50,298 nucleotides of DNA from an uncultured Clostridia bacterium. Its GTDB lineage: Bacteria > Bacillota > Clostridia > Christensenellales > Borkfalkiaceae. Below are positions 42,581-50,175 of this stretch, in pieces. The stretch's first letter is position 1; every line of letters begins with the position of its first letter. The notes below the pieces were generated by a model. The model worked only from the letters and a program-made list of their open reading frames with translations. It searched no databases and was not told where the DNA came from. The DNA lies in contig CALVWR010000013.1 in NCBI GenBank assembly GCA_944367565.1, positions 1 to 50,298 on the forward strand, given 5' to 3'. A program made the position numbers and the translations under genes.

Positions 42581-43414
42581 TTACCGGCTTTGCTCAAGAG
42601 AGCTATCGGCTGAAAGACAATACTTTTTCAGCAGCGTTTCCACCGGTTTTTCCGCGTAAGGTACGGTGACTTCATCCGCCGCCGCACGGAGCTTCTCGCT
42701 GCCGTCCCCGACCGCTACGCTGTGAAATCCCTGTTCCGTCAGGGACAGATCGTTGGTGGAATCCCCCACCGCAAGCACCTCTTCGGGTCTGACCCCGTAC
42801 CGCTCGGCAAGATGTCTTGTGGAAATCCCTTTACTGCAATCCGCGCTCACGATCTCCACAAGGTTCTTCGATCCGCTGTTGACGAGAAGTTTCCCGGCAA
42901 AGAGTTTACCGTATTTTTCCAAAATCCCCTGCAAGTCGCGCTCTTCGCACATCACCATGATCTTCTGCACCGTCACGTTTCCCTCTTCGATAAACGCGGC
43001 GAGATCCTGCCTCACATATCCCGATATCCCCGCAAGCCGTTCGTATGCGTCGGTATAGGGCGTACTTTCCGTATAGCAGAGTCTGTCGTCGTAATCGAGC
43101 AGAACGGTATGCCCGTCGGCGCGCAACGCCCGTACCGCCTTCGCCGCAAGCGGCGTTTTTATGCCGTCGGAATAAATTCTTTCTCCCGTATCGATATCCG
43201 CGATGATCGCACCCTGACAGGCGATCACATATCCGTGAAAACCGTGCTTGCGTAAAATCGTCGCCACGGAGGAATACAATCTCCCCGTACAGACCGTAAA
43301 GATCCCGCCTTTCTTCTCGTATTCGCGGATCGTCTTTACGGTGCTTTCCTCGATAAAATCGGGAGAATTCCCCAAAGTCCAGTCAAAATCGGAAACTACC
43401 ATTTTATATTTCAT
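42581..43414 (-). CDS. HAD-superfamily phosphatase (Cof type, IIB cap)
   Basis: This 277-residue enzyme shows motif I SDFDWTLGNS (nucleophile and acid/base Asp), and motifs III and IV as SKGISTRHLAERYGV and AVGDSTNDLSLTEQG. The central insert is the C2B cap typical of Cof phosphatases, which act on sugar phosphates, flavin mononucleotide or pyridoxal phosphate; the substrate is unknown. It starts about 10 bp after uvrC, so it is cotranscribed with DNA repair and proteolysis genes without an obvious functional link. Confidence 0.9.
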   Translation of the reverse strand: MKYKMVVSDFDWTLGNSPDFIEESTVKTIREYEKKGGIFTVCTGRLYSSVATILRKHGFHGYVIACQGAIIADIDTGERIYSDGIKTPLAAKAVRALRADGHTVLLDYDDRLCYTESTPYTDAYERLAGISGYVRQDLAAFIEEGNVTVQKIMVMCEERDLQGILEKYGKLFAGKLLVNSGSKNLVEIVSADCSKGISTRHLAERYGVRPEEVLAVGDSTNDLSLTEQGFHSVAVGDGSEKLRAAADEVTVPYAEKPVETLLKKYCLSADSSLEQSR

Positions 43415-43423
43415 CCGTACACC

Positions 43424-45238
43424 TCAATTTTCCAATCTTCTGTGAAAAAAATCCCGGATCTCTTCCGCCCGTTTTTTCCCGATCCCCTCCACCGACTGCA
43501 ACGCTTCCACGTCCGCCGACAAGAGTCCGTTGATATCTTTGAATTTTTCCATCAGCGCGCGGCGTCTCTCTTTCCCGATCCCCGGGATTTCGTCGAGCAG
43601 AGAGGACAGCGATCTTTTTCCCCGCAGATCGCGGTTGAACGTTATGGCAAAGCGATGCGCCTCGTCGCGGATCCGCTGCAACATTCTCAGACAGTAATCG
43701 CTCTTCGGCAATACTACCGCTTCGCGGGAGTTCAACGTGAAAATCTCTTCTTCCCGCTTGGCGAGCGAGATCAGTTCGATATCGTCCACGCCCATCGCGT
43801 CGAAAACTTCCTTGACCGACGAAAGCTGTCCTTTACCCCCGTCGATGATGATCAGATCGGGTTTCGGGAACCGCTCTTCCCCTTCGGTGCCGAGTTTTGA
43901 CAGCCTGCGGCGAAGCACTTCTTTCAGACATTCGAAATCGTTATTCCCTTCCACCGTGCGGATCTTGAAACGGCGATACTGCGATTTGTCCGCTTCGCCG
44001 TCGATAAATACCGTCATGGACCCGACCTTATCCACGCCGCTGATGTGCGATATGTCGTAACATTCCATCCGCCGCGGATACCGCCGCAAATGCAGCACTT
44101 CCTGCAACCGCCTGCACGCTTCCGCCGTCATGTCCTCTTTGTGACGGATCTTTTCTATATTGCGGGACAAATACTCGTGCGCGTTGAGTTTCGCCATGTC
44201 GACAAGCTGTTTCCTCACGCCCTGCTTCGGACAAAGCACGTTGACGTTTGCACCGAAAGTCTCCTTCAGATACCGCTCCGCAAGACCTTCGTCCGTCTCG
44301 TCGGACAAAATGATCTCCGCGGGAATTTCCGCGTCCTGCTTGTAATAACGCGTCAGAAACTCGGAAAGCGCTTCCCCCGCGGAAAACGCCGCGTCGGTCA
44401 CGGCGTAGTTCCTGCCGCCGGACATCCTGCCGCCGCGCACGATCAGTACGCTGACCGCCGAATGAATGTTGTCCGTATCGTACGCGAAGATATCCGCCGA
44501 TAAAAAGGTGCTCAGACTGGTGATCCGCTTTTGCCAGATCTTTTCCAGCCCGCGAAGCTTGTCCCGATAATTCATCGCCAGTTCAAACTCCTGCCGTTCG
44601 GCGGCGCGATGCATCTTTTCTTTGAGGATCTTTTCCGTTTCCTTATCGTTACCGTTGAGAAAATCCACCGCTTTTTCCACGTTGGCGCGGTACTCTTCCC
44701 GATCCGCCAGCCCCGCACACGGCGCGGTACACCGCCCGATATGATAATTCAGACAGGGCTTTTGCGGCTTCGCTTTCAACGGTTTGCCGCACGGGCGGAT
44801 ACAAAACGTCGTCTGCACCAGTTCCAGAACTTCCTTTACGGAAATTCCTCCCATAAACGGTCCGAAATATTTCGAACCGTCTTTTCTGATGCGACGGGTC
44901 ACGGTAAACGTGGGAAAATCTTCTTTTAAATTGACTTTCAGATACGGATACGTCTTGTCGTCCTTGAGCAGTATGTTGTACTTCGGCTTATGTTTTTTGA
45001 TGAGATTGTTTTCAAGACTCAGCGCATCGATCTCCGATTTCGTGATGATATATCGGAAATCTTCCACGTTTTCAACCATCGCCATCACCTTGTCGGTCTT
45101 GACGGAATTGAAAAAGTACTGCCGTACCCGGTTTTTCAGATTTTTCGCCTTCCCCACATAAATCACCGTGCCGTCCTTATCGTACATGATATAAACGCCG
45201 GGATTTTCCGGAAGAAGTTTCAGCTTATCTTCGAGCAT
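43424..45238 (-). CDS. uvrC: excinuclease ABC subunit C (UvrC)
   Basis: This 604-residue endonuclease makes both incisions around bulky DNA lesions with UvrA and UvrB. The N-terminal GIY-YIG nuclease domain reads NPGVYIMYDKDGTVIYVGKA. A Cys cluster follows (CIRPCGKPLKAKPQKPC and CTAPC), then the UVR segment (AAERQEFELAMNYRDKL), the RNase H-like half (MECYDISHISG) and tandem HhH at the end (IPGIGKERRRALMEKF, VEGIGKKRAEEIRDFF). The promoter's -10 box ends 7 bp before the ATG and no ribosome-binding site fits between them, so this promoter makes a leaderless message. A second promoter lies 340 bp upstream. Confidence 0.97.
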   Translation of the reverse strand: MLEDKLKLLPENPGVYIMYDKDGTVIYVGKAKNLKNRVRQYFFNSVKTDKVMAMVENVEDFRYIITKSEIDALSLENNLIKKHKPKYNILLKDDKTYPYLKVNLKEDFPTFTVTRRIRKDGSKYFGPFMGGISVKEVLELVQTTFCIRPCGKPLKAKPQKPCLNYHIGRCTAPCAGLADREEYRANVEKAVDFLNGNDKETEKILKEKMHRAAERQEFELAMNYRDKLRGLEKIWQKRITSLSTFLSADIFAYDTDNIHSAVSVLIVRGGRMSGGRNYAVTDAAFSAGEALSEFLTRYYKQDAEIPAEIILSDETDEGLAERYLKETFGANVNVLCPKQGVRKQLVDMAKLNAHEYLSRNIEKIRHKEDMTAEACRRLQEVLHLRRYPRRMECYDISHISGVDKVGSMTVFIDGEADKSQYRRFKIRTVEGNNDFECLKEVLRRRLSKLGTEGEERFPKPDLIIIDGGKGQLSSVKEVFDAMGVDDIELISLAKREEEIFTLNSREAVVLPKSDYCLRMLQRIRDEAHRFAITFNRDLRGKRSLSSLLDEIPGIGKERRRALMEKFKDINGLLSADVEALQSVEGIGKKRAEEIRDFFHRRLEN

Positions 45239-45245
45239 TGTCTAT

Positions 45246-45274
45246 ATTATATAAAAAAATACGCGGTTTGACAA
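45246..45274 (-). promoter_or_regulatory. uvrC proximal promoter (leaderless start)
   Basis: On the minus strand TTGTCA (45269-45274), 17 bp and TATAAT (45246-45251), then ATAGACA and ATG. The expected start site coincides with the A of the ATG. No SOS (LexA) box of the GAAC-N4-GTTC kind was recognised. Confidence 0.8.
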
Positions 45275-45351
45275 CTTATTTTTTTCTCCGTAAAGAAAAA
45301 ACCGACGGCAAAGAACTTTTCGCCGCGCGGATAAAAGGGAGCGTAACGGCA

Positions 45352-45506
45352 GCGCGGCAAATGTTTCCCGCCTTTTTGCGGCGCGGAGCGCAAGAGCGTA
45401 AGATAGCGGCGATACACGATTTCGTCGCGGTTAGCGCAAGGGCGCGGCAAGTATTCCGCCTTTTTGCGGCGCGGAGCGCAAGAGCGTAAGATAGCGGCGA
45501 TACACG
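45352..45506. repeat. two-copy 88-bp direct repeat upstream of uvrC
   Basis: A block running from GCGCGGCAA through CGCCTTTTTGCGGCGCGGAG to ATAGCGGCGATACACG occurs twice (about 45352-45418 and 45442-45506), differing by a 2-bp gap near the left side. The spacer between copies is about 23 bp. In both copies the minus strand could encode VYRRYLTLLRSAPQKGG, but in different downstream contexts, and no ribosome-binding site is present. It is the main content of the 430-bp gap between uvrC and the ArsR-type gene. Confidence 0.85.
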
Positions 45507-45585
45507 GCATCCATGCGGTCGGTCTTTTGAAAGCGCATCCCGAACGCCGTGTAGCTTTTCGGAAGCGTTTCCCGTTTTTTTCAGT

Positions 45586-45614
45586 ATTATAGCATTCCGG
45601 TTGCGGTTTTACAA
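45586..45614 (-). promoter_or_regulatory. promoter reading through the repeats toward uvrC
   Basis: On the minus strand TTGTAA (45609-45614), 17 bp, TATAAT (45586-45591). A transcript from here would cross the 88-bp repeats and enter uvrC with a 340-nt leader, or be a separate small RNA. Confidence 0.55.
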
Positions 45615-45630
45615 CAAAAACAAACCGAAA

Positions 45631-45668
45631 ACAGCCGCGCGCACCGATTTTTCCGATGCGCGCGGCGT
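45631..45668 (-). terminator. terminator after the ArsR-type regulator gene
   Basis: GCCGCGCGCA (45634-45643) pairs with TGCGCGCGGC (45657-45666) around a 13-nt loop; the minus-strand tail is TGTTTTCGG. Confidence 0.75.
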
Positions 45669-45672
45669 TTCT

Positions 45673-46008
45673 TCAATATCCCAAAAATTCCACACCCTTC
45701 AGCAAAACGTCGTTCAACGTTTCGTTCCTGAGCGCATAAAAGACGATCTTTCCCTGTCGTTTGGTGGTGACGGCGTTGAGATTCTTCAGCAATCGGAGCT
45801 GATGCGACACCGTGGTCTGATTGAGTTTCAAGATCCGCGAAAGATCGCTCACGCACATTTCCGATATCGCCAGTGCGGAAATCATCCGCAATCTCGTGTA
45901 ATCGGAAAAAATCGTAAAAAAGCACACCAGTTCGTCGAGAATTTCCCCCGTCGGCACGTAATCGTTCACCAAAGTCTGCGTACGTTTATCCAAAAGCATA
46001 CATTCCAT
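45673..46008 (-). CDS. ArsR-family winged-helix regulator without a clear metal site
   Basis: This 111-residue transcriptional repressor-like protein has its recognition helix in LNQTTVSHQLRLLKNLNAV and a wing at RQGKIVFYALRN. The alpha-3 region reads SEMCVSDLS, with one Cys where the metal sensors ArsR/CadC have CVC. The last helix (ETLNDVLLKGVEFLGY) lacks the D-x-H...H-x-x-E zinc motif of the first ArsR protein in this window. The signal may therefore be something other than metal. It lies 81 bp downstream of the MATE transporter gene on the same strand and may control it. AGGAAGGA precedes the ATG. Confidence 0.85.
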   Translation of the reverse strand: MECMLLDKRTQTLVNDYVPTGEILDELVCFFTIFSDYTRLRMISALAISEMCVSDLSRILKLNQTTVSHQLRLLKNLNAVTTKRQGKIVFYALRNETLNDVLLKGVEFLGY

Positions 46009-46089
46009 ATTCCTTCCTCCGTTTTCGTTTGCGGATATGATACCATATGTGAATATATAAACATTTGAAATTTTTTGTCTTATTTTGCG

Positions 46090-47520
46090 TTAATTCGTCG
46101 TTTTGTCCCCTTCCGGCTCTTGTTTTTCCGCAGAGAACGCAGCCGTCGTCTTTTGCCGTTCGCTTTCGAGCCGTTTCATCGCTTTCGTGAAAAAAACGGT
46201 AAAACAGATCACGGTAGTCGTAACCGCAAGCGTGTCCGCAACGGGTTCGGCGGCATAGATCGCCGTCGCGGGATCGGCGGAAAAAACCGCCGGCATGAGA
46301 TAAATCAGCGGCAAAAGGAGAATGATCTTGCGCAGCACCGCCAGAAAAAAGGAGATGCCCGCTTTCCCGATTGCGACGAACGTCTGCTGACAAGCCACCT
46401 GAATCCCGAAAAGCAGGGACACCGCCATATAGACGCGAAGCGCCTTTGCCGTATAGTCGATCAGTTCTTTATCGGAAGAAAAAGCCGAAGCGACGGCATG
46501 AGGCATCGCCTGTACGATTCCCCACAGCACCGCCGTATAAACGCAACAGGATAAGAGCGTGTAAAAAAAGGTCTTTTTCACGCGATCGGGATTTTTTGCG
46601 CCGTAATTATAGCTGACGATCGGCTGTGCGCCCTGCGTGATTCCCTGCAAGGGCATCATGCAGAACATCATGATGCTGGAAAGGATCGTCATCGCCCCCA
46701 CTGCGATATCGCCGCCCGCTTTCAGAAGAGAAGCGTTGAAACAAACGGTGATCACGCTTTCCGTAGCCTGCATAATAAAGGGCGAAAGTCCGAGAAGAAT
46801 ACAGGGCAGAAAGACCTTCACTTCGGGGATCATGTTTTTGCCTTTCAGTTTCAGCAGCGTATGGTTTCCGCAGAGAAAAGCGACGATAAACGCACAGGAC
46901 GCCGCCTGCGAAATGACGGTGGCGACGGCCGCGCCCTTCACGTTCATTTCAAGTACAAAAATGAACACGGGATCGAGCGCGATATTGAGCGCCGCACCGA
47001 TGACTACGGAGAGCATACTCATCTTGGTGAAGCCCTGCGCGGAAATAAAAACGTTGAGCCCCAGCGCCATCAGGACAAACAGCGTTCCCAAGGCGTACAC
47101 CCCCATATATTCCACGCCGTATGCAACGGTGTTTTCACTTGCGCCGAAGAGAAGGAGCATGGGTTCACGCCATATGTAAAAGACAACCGTCAGGATAACG
47201 GAAAAACCGAGAAGGAGGGTAAAACAGTTTCCGAGGATCTTTTCGGCGGTTTCGCGATCCTCCGCGCCCATGAAGATCGAGGCGCGCGGCGCGCCGCCCG
47301 AGCCGATCAGATACGCGAACGCGGAGATCAGTAAAATGACCGGAAGGCATACCCCTACGCCGGTGAGGGCCGCCGTGCCGATGGTCTCGATATGACCGAT
47401 ATAGATCCTGTCCACCAGATTATAAAAAAGATTCACAAGTTGCGCCGTCACGGCGGGCACTGCCAGCCGGAACAGCAATTTCCCGGGCTTTTCTTTTTCC
47501 AGAAATTCGTTATCTTTCAT
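46090..47520 (-). CDS. MATE-family multidrug/toxin efflux transporter (MepA-like)
   Basis: This 476-residue membrane protein has twelve predicted helices in two halves. The N-terminus FRLAVPAVTAQLVNLFYNLV and DRIYIGHIETIGTAALTGV is characteristic of the MATE family, and SYNYGAKNPDRVKKTFFYTL is the mid-protein signature that begins the second half. It would export cationic drugs or toxins using a sodium or proton gradient. Its mRNA starts from a strong promoter about 140 nt upstream, leaving a long structured leader. An ArsR-type regulator follows downstream. Substrates cannot be deduced. Confidence 0.93.
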   Translation of the reverse strand: MKDNEFLEKEKPGKLLFRLAVPAVTAQLVNLFYNLVDRIYIGHIETIGTAALTGVGVCLPVILLISAFAYLIGSGGAPRASIFMGAEDRETAEKILGNCFTLLLGFSVILTVVFYIWREPMLLLFGASENTVAYGVEYMGVYALGTLFVLMALGLNVFISAQGFTKMSMLSVVIGAALNIALDPVFIFVLEMNVKGAAVATVISQAASCAFIVAFLCGNHTLLKLKGKNMIPEVKVFLPCILLGLSPFIMQATESVITVCFNASLLKAGGDIAVGAMTILSSIMMFCMMPLQGITQGAQPIVSYNYGAKNPDRVKKTFFYTLLSCCVYTAVLWGIVQAMPHAVASAFSSDKELIDYTAKALRVYMAVSLLFGIQVACQQTFVAIGKAGISFFLAVLRKIILLLPLIYLMPAVFSADPATAIYAAEPVADTLAVTTTVICFTVFFTKAMKRLESERQKTTAAFSAEKQEPEGDKTTN

Positions 47521-47660
47521 GTTTGCATCCCCGTAAAAACGGCAATAAAGTCGAAATAAAGGTTATTCTAAACGCTTCCCCGGCACAATACGGCGGCGGA
47601 ACGATTTGCTGTGCCCGGTCATCCGCAGGTTGAGCGTTCCCGCTCCGATCCGGTCACGGC
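47521..47660 (-). ncRNA. long structured leader of the MATE mRNA (possible cis-regulatory RNA)
   Basis: The transcript from the promoter at 47667-47695 has about 140 nt before the MATE ATG. Within it GAGCG-GGAA-CGCTC is a perfect hairpin with a GNRA-type loop, and CCGGGCACA pairs with TGTGCCGG across about 30 nt, with GC-rich sequence between. A GCCGTGACCGG segment lies near the 5' end. No known riboswitch core (TPP, FMN, cobalamin, ykkC, yybP-ykoY, ZTP) was matched by eye. No terminator precedes the ATG, so any control would be on translation. Confidence 0.45.
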
Positions 47661-47666
47661 AAAAAT

Positions 47667-47695
47667 ATTATACACTTTCCGAAAAGATCTTGCAA
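47667..47695 (-). promoter_or_regulatory. promoter of the MATE transporter gene
   Basis: On the minus strand TTGCAA (47690-47695), 17 bp, TATAAT (47667-47672). Confidence 0.8.
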
Positions 47696-47710
47696 ACCTT
47701 TTTCGCCTGT

Positions 47711-47748
47711 TCCGGAATGAAACGACATTCCGGGGCATATATTTTTTT
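47711..47748 (+). other. hairpin with T-run just upstream of the small peptide gene
   Basis: CCGGAATG (47712-47719), AAACGA, CATTCCGG (47726-47733), then GGCATATATTTTTTT. It has the shape of a plus-strand terminator, yet no plus-strand gene precedes it, and it ends 12 bp before the peptide's ribosome-binding site. It may be an attenuator in the peptide's leader. Confidence 0.5.
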
Positions 47749-47772
47749 AAGGTCTTAAAAGGAGGTGTTGCG

Positions 47773-47934
47773 ATGTCTAACGATAACATAGTGCTTCTGG
47801 CTCTGATCTTCCTTCTCTTTAATAACGGAACGATCAATCTGACGCAAACGCTGTTGCTCGCCGCGCTCTTCACCGCAGGCTCCTGCAATAATTACAGGAG
47901 CGGATGCGGGAATTCGAATGCGACGACTGCCTGA
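47773..47934 (+). CDS. 53-residue hydrophobic peptide with Cys/Asn/Gly-rich tail
   Basis: The peptide begins MSNDNIVLLALIFLLFNNGT and ends TAGSCNNYRSGCGNSNATTA. It has a hydrophobic run (about residues 6-16), a second one (INLTQTLLLAALFTAG) and a polar tail with two Cys. AAAGGAGGTG, nearly perfect, lies 6-7 bp before the ATG, and a strong terminator follows, so expression is credible despite the small size. There is no recognised family. A small membrane peptide, a spore or envelope structural peptide, or a type I toxin-like peptide are all conceivable. It lies divergent from the MATE gene. Confidence 0.7.
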   Translation: MSNDNIVLLALIFLLFNNGTINLTQTLLLAALFTAGSCNNYRSGCGNSNATTA

Positions 47935-47951
47935 CACGCCTGACGGACTTA

Positions 47952-47983
47952 AAAGGGACGCGCTCTGCCGAGCGCGTCCCTTT
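47952..47983. terminator. terminator between the small peptide and M16 peptidase genes
   Basis: AAAGGGACGCGCTC, TGCC, GAGCGCGTCCCTTT is a perfect 14-bp stem, with CTATTTT on the plus side; it lies between convergent genes. Confidence 0.88.
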
Positions 47984-47988
47984 CTATT

Positions 47989-49248
47989 TTATTGTTTCAA
48001 TGCCGCGATTTTGAGTTTCCGTCTGGCTTTTCCCACCGTTGCCGCGGCGAGCTTGTCCAGATGAAAATTTTCGTCGATCGCCACGTTCACATCGTCCATG
48101 CGGCAGGCGTCGAGTTCGGCGAGTTTCTTTTTCATATCGAACAGTTCGTCGAGCATCAGAAGCTGTTTTCCGTAAAGAAGCATCTGACTTGCCGTGCTTT
48201 CCTGCGCCATCAGAAACGACGCGCGCACCTGTTCCTTTCCGCGACTGAATTCCGCTTCGGTAATGCCGCCCTTTTTCAGCCGATCCACTTCCTGCAAGAT
48301 ACATTCCAGCGCGAGATCCCGTTTTGCGGGATTGACGCCCGCATAGATCTCAAACGTTCCGAGATGCGCGTATTGCGATACATAAGAGTAAACGGAATAC
48401 GCAAGCCCGTATTTTTCGCGGATAATCTGAAACAGCCGGCTGCTCATTCCGCCGCCGAACACCGTGTTTAGAATCCGCACCGCCGCGGTCATCTTCGATC
48501 CGAGACGGTAAGACGGCATACACAATCCGATGTGCGCCTGTTCGATATCCTTCACTTTCAGGGCGTTCCCGTTAAAGCTCTGTTTATGGCGGAACGGTTC
48601 GGGTTTTTCTCCGCAGACGGAAAACTGTTCTGCAAAATATTCGTCGCAGATCTTTTCCGCTTCCTCAAAGGTCACGTTCCCCGCCACCGATATGACGATA
48701 TTGGTCGGCACATAATACCGCTCCATATACGCGCGGATATCTTCTTTCGAGAATTTTTCCACGTTCTCCGCCGCGCCGAGGATTGTCCGTCCGAGTCCCT
48801 CTTTCCCGAAATACGATTCCGCGAGAACATCGAGACAAAGATCTTCCGGCGTGTCTTCACACATATGAATTTCTTCTAAAATCACGCCCTTTTCCCGCGC
48901 GCTCTCTTCGTCATCGAACAGGGAATGAAAAAAGATGTCGGATAAAATTTCCGCGCTCGCCGCAAAATTTTCCTTGGTGGATTTCACATAGTAACAGGTA
49001 TTTTCCTTCGCCGTATACGCGTTAATCTGCGAGCCGAGACTGTCGATCGCGTCGGATATTTCAAACGACGTACGTTTCTTTGTCCCCTTGAACAGCATAT
49101 GCTCGATATAATGCGAAATCCCGTTGTTTTCCGCCGTTTCGTTGATGCTTCCCGTATTGACGATGACCCCCATCGACACGGTAAACATCCCCGGCATCGG
49201 TTTTACCACGAGTTTCAGCCCGTTATCGTATACTTTGATTTTTTCCAT
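47989..49248 (-). CDS. M16-family zinc peptidase (MlpA/YmxG-like)
   Basis: This 419-residue protein is an insulinase-type metallopeptidase. The inverted zinc motif HxxEH is present as HYIEHMLFKGTKKRTSFEIS, and the third ligand Glu lies about 75 residues later in VILEEIHMCED. The C-terminal half is the typical inactive M16 domain (PSYRLGSKMTAAVRILNTVF, then GGGMSSRLFQIIREKYGLAY). No signal peptide. It follows the deacetylase-like gene by 6 bp, as mlpA follows ylxY in Bacillus subtilis next to pnpA. In B. subtilis MlpA affects extracellular protease expression; its role here is unknown. Confidence 0.9.
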   Translation of the reverse strand: MEKIKVYDNGLKLVVKPMPGMFTVSMGVIVNTGSINETAENNGISHYIEHMLFKGTKKRTSFEISDAIDSLGSQINAYTAKENTCYYVKSTKENFAASAEILSDIFFHSLFDDEESAREKGVILEEIHMCEDTPEDLCLDVLAESYFGKEGLGRTILGAAENVEKFSKEDIRAYMERYYVPTNIVISVAGNVTFEEAEKICDEYFAEQFSVCGEKPEPFRHKQSFNGNALKVKDIEQAHIGLCMPSYRLGSKMTAAVRILNTVFGGGMSSRLFQIIREKYGLAYSVYSYVSQYAHLGTFEIYAGVNPAKRDLALECILQEVDRLKKGGITEAEFSRGKEQVRASFLMAQESTASQMLLYGKQLLMLDELFDMKKKLAELDACRMDDVNVAIDENFHLDKLAAATVGKARRKLKIAALKQ

Positions 49249-49254
49249 TGTATC

Positions 49255-49971
49255 TCACTCCCCTATATTCTGCGATACCGTCACCGCTTTCAGCCCTTCC
49301 TTTCCGTAAAACTCGAGAATCTGCGGCAATGCCGCCAGCGTATGCTCCTTCGGATGCATTAAAATCAGATCTCCGCCCGCCACGTTCTGCGTCGCCCGCT
49401 TCACCACAAGCGAAACATCCTTATCTCTCCAGTCGATGGTATCCTTCGACCACAGAATCACTTTATAATCCAACTCCGCGCAGGCCGCCAACGTATTTTT
49501 TCCGAACGCCCCGGACGGCGGCGCAAACAGGCGGGTCTTTACGCCGCTCAACGCTTCGCAGATCACTTCCGTCAGACGGATCTCTTCTTTATTTTCTTCC
49601 AGATTCAGTTTTGCATGATCCTTATGAAAATAACCGTGATTCGCCAGCTCATGACCGCGTTCCACGATTTTTTTCAGACAGTCTGCATTGTCATCCGCCC
49701 AGCATCCCCCTACAAAAAACGTCGCCTGCGCTCCGTATTGCGCCAGCACATCCAAAATTCCCTCCACAACGGCGGTATTTTCGTATACGTTGAACATGAG
49801 AGATACGTTCCTTTCTCCGCGGTTTCCGTTGTAATACGGTTCATATCCGCCCCCGGACGTAACCGCCGCCGGCGCAGGCATAAGCGTGAACGCAAATACG
49901 CATATGACGATCACCGCCACCGACAGATTGGACACAAGGCTGATGAGCACTTCTTTTTTTAGTTTCTTCAT
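49255..49971 (-). CDS. polysaccharide deacetylase-like protein (YlxY/PdaB type) with altered active site
   Basis: This 238-residue protein has an N-terminal membrane anchor (SLVSNLSVAVIVICVFAFTL) and a NodB-type domain outside the membrane. The first motif, normally TFDDGP, reads MFNVYENT, so both catalytic-base/metal Asp residues are missing. The zinc His pair is kept (GHELANHGYFHKDH), the third motif is APPSGAFG (Arg lost), and the later DWRDKD and LILMHPKE are recognisable. It may bind glycans or retain weak or different activity. GGAG precedes the ATG, and a promoter lies about 70 bp upstream. Together with the M16 gene it matches the ylxY-mlpA pair. Confidence 0.83.
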   Translation of the reverse strand: MKKLKKEVLISLVSNLSVAVIVICVFAFTLMPAPAAVTSGGGYEPYYNGNRGERNVSLMFNVYENTAVVEGILDVLAQYGAQATFFVGGCWADDNADCLKKIVERGHELANHGYFHKDHAKLNLEENKEEIRLTEVICEALSGVKTRLFAPPSGAFGKNTLAACAELDYKVILWSKDTIDWRDKDVSLVVKRATQNVAGGDLILMHPKEHTLAALPQILEFYGKEGLKAVTVSQNIGE

Positions 49972-50040
49972 TCCCCGCTCCTTTATACCACCGAAATCAT
50001 TTTCAGACGGTATTCATAAAAACATATGCATTCAAGCTGT

Positions 50041-50069
50041 TTTTTATGATGAAAAGAACGGGTTGTCAA
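50041..50069 (-). promoter_or_regulatory. promoter of the deacetylase-M16 pair
   Basis: On the minus strand TTGACA (50064-50069), 17 bp, TAAAAA (50041-50046). The leader is about 65 nt and includes GGAG before the ATG. Confidence 0.65.
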
Positions 50070-50175
50070 ACTTCTCGGCAAATGAAACGCCGGCAAAAAT
50101 TCGGCGCATTTTTTCAATCTGCCGTCAGGAACGCGACTTGCCGTAAAGCCGACGCTCCGATAACGCAAAAACAAT

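Noticed and set aside
45247-45510. 87-residue minus-strand gene over the 88-bp repeats
   Set aside because: It has no ribosome-binding site, repeats the same peptide only because the DNA repeats, and overlaps the uvrC promoter.
47560-47660. SRP (4.5S) RNA gene
   Set aside because: The GC-rich hairpin region lacks the conserved GGTCAGGTCCGGAAGG-type core on either strand.
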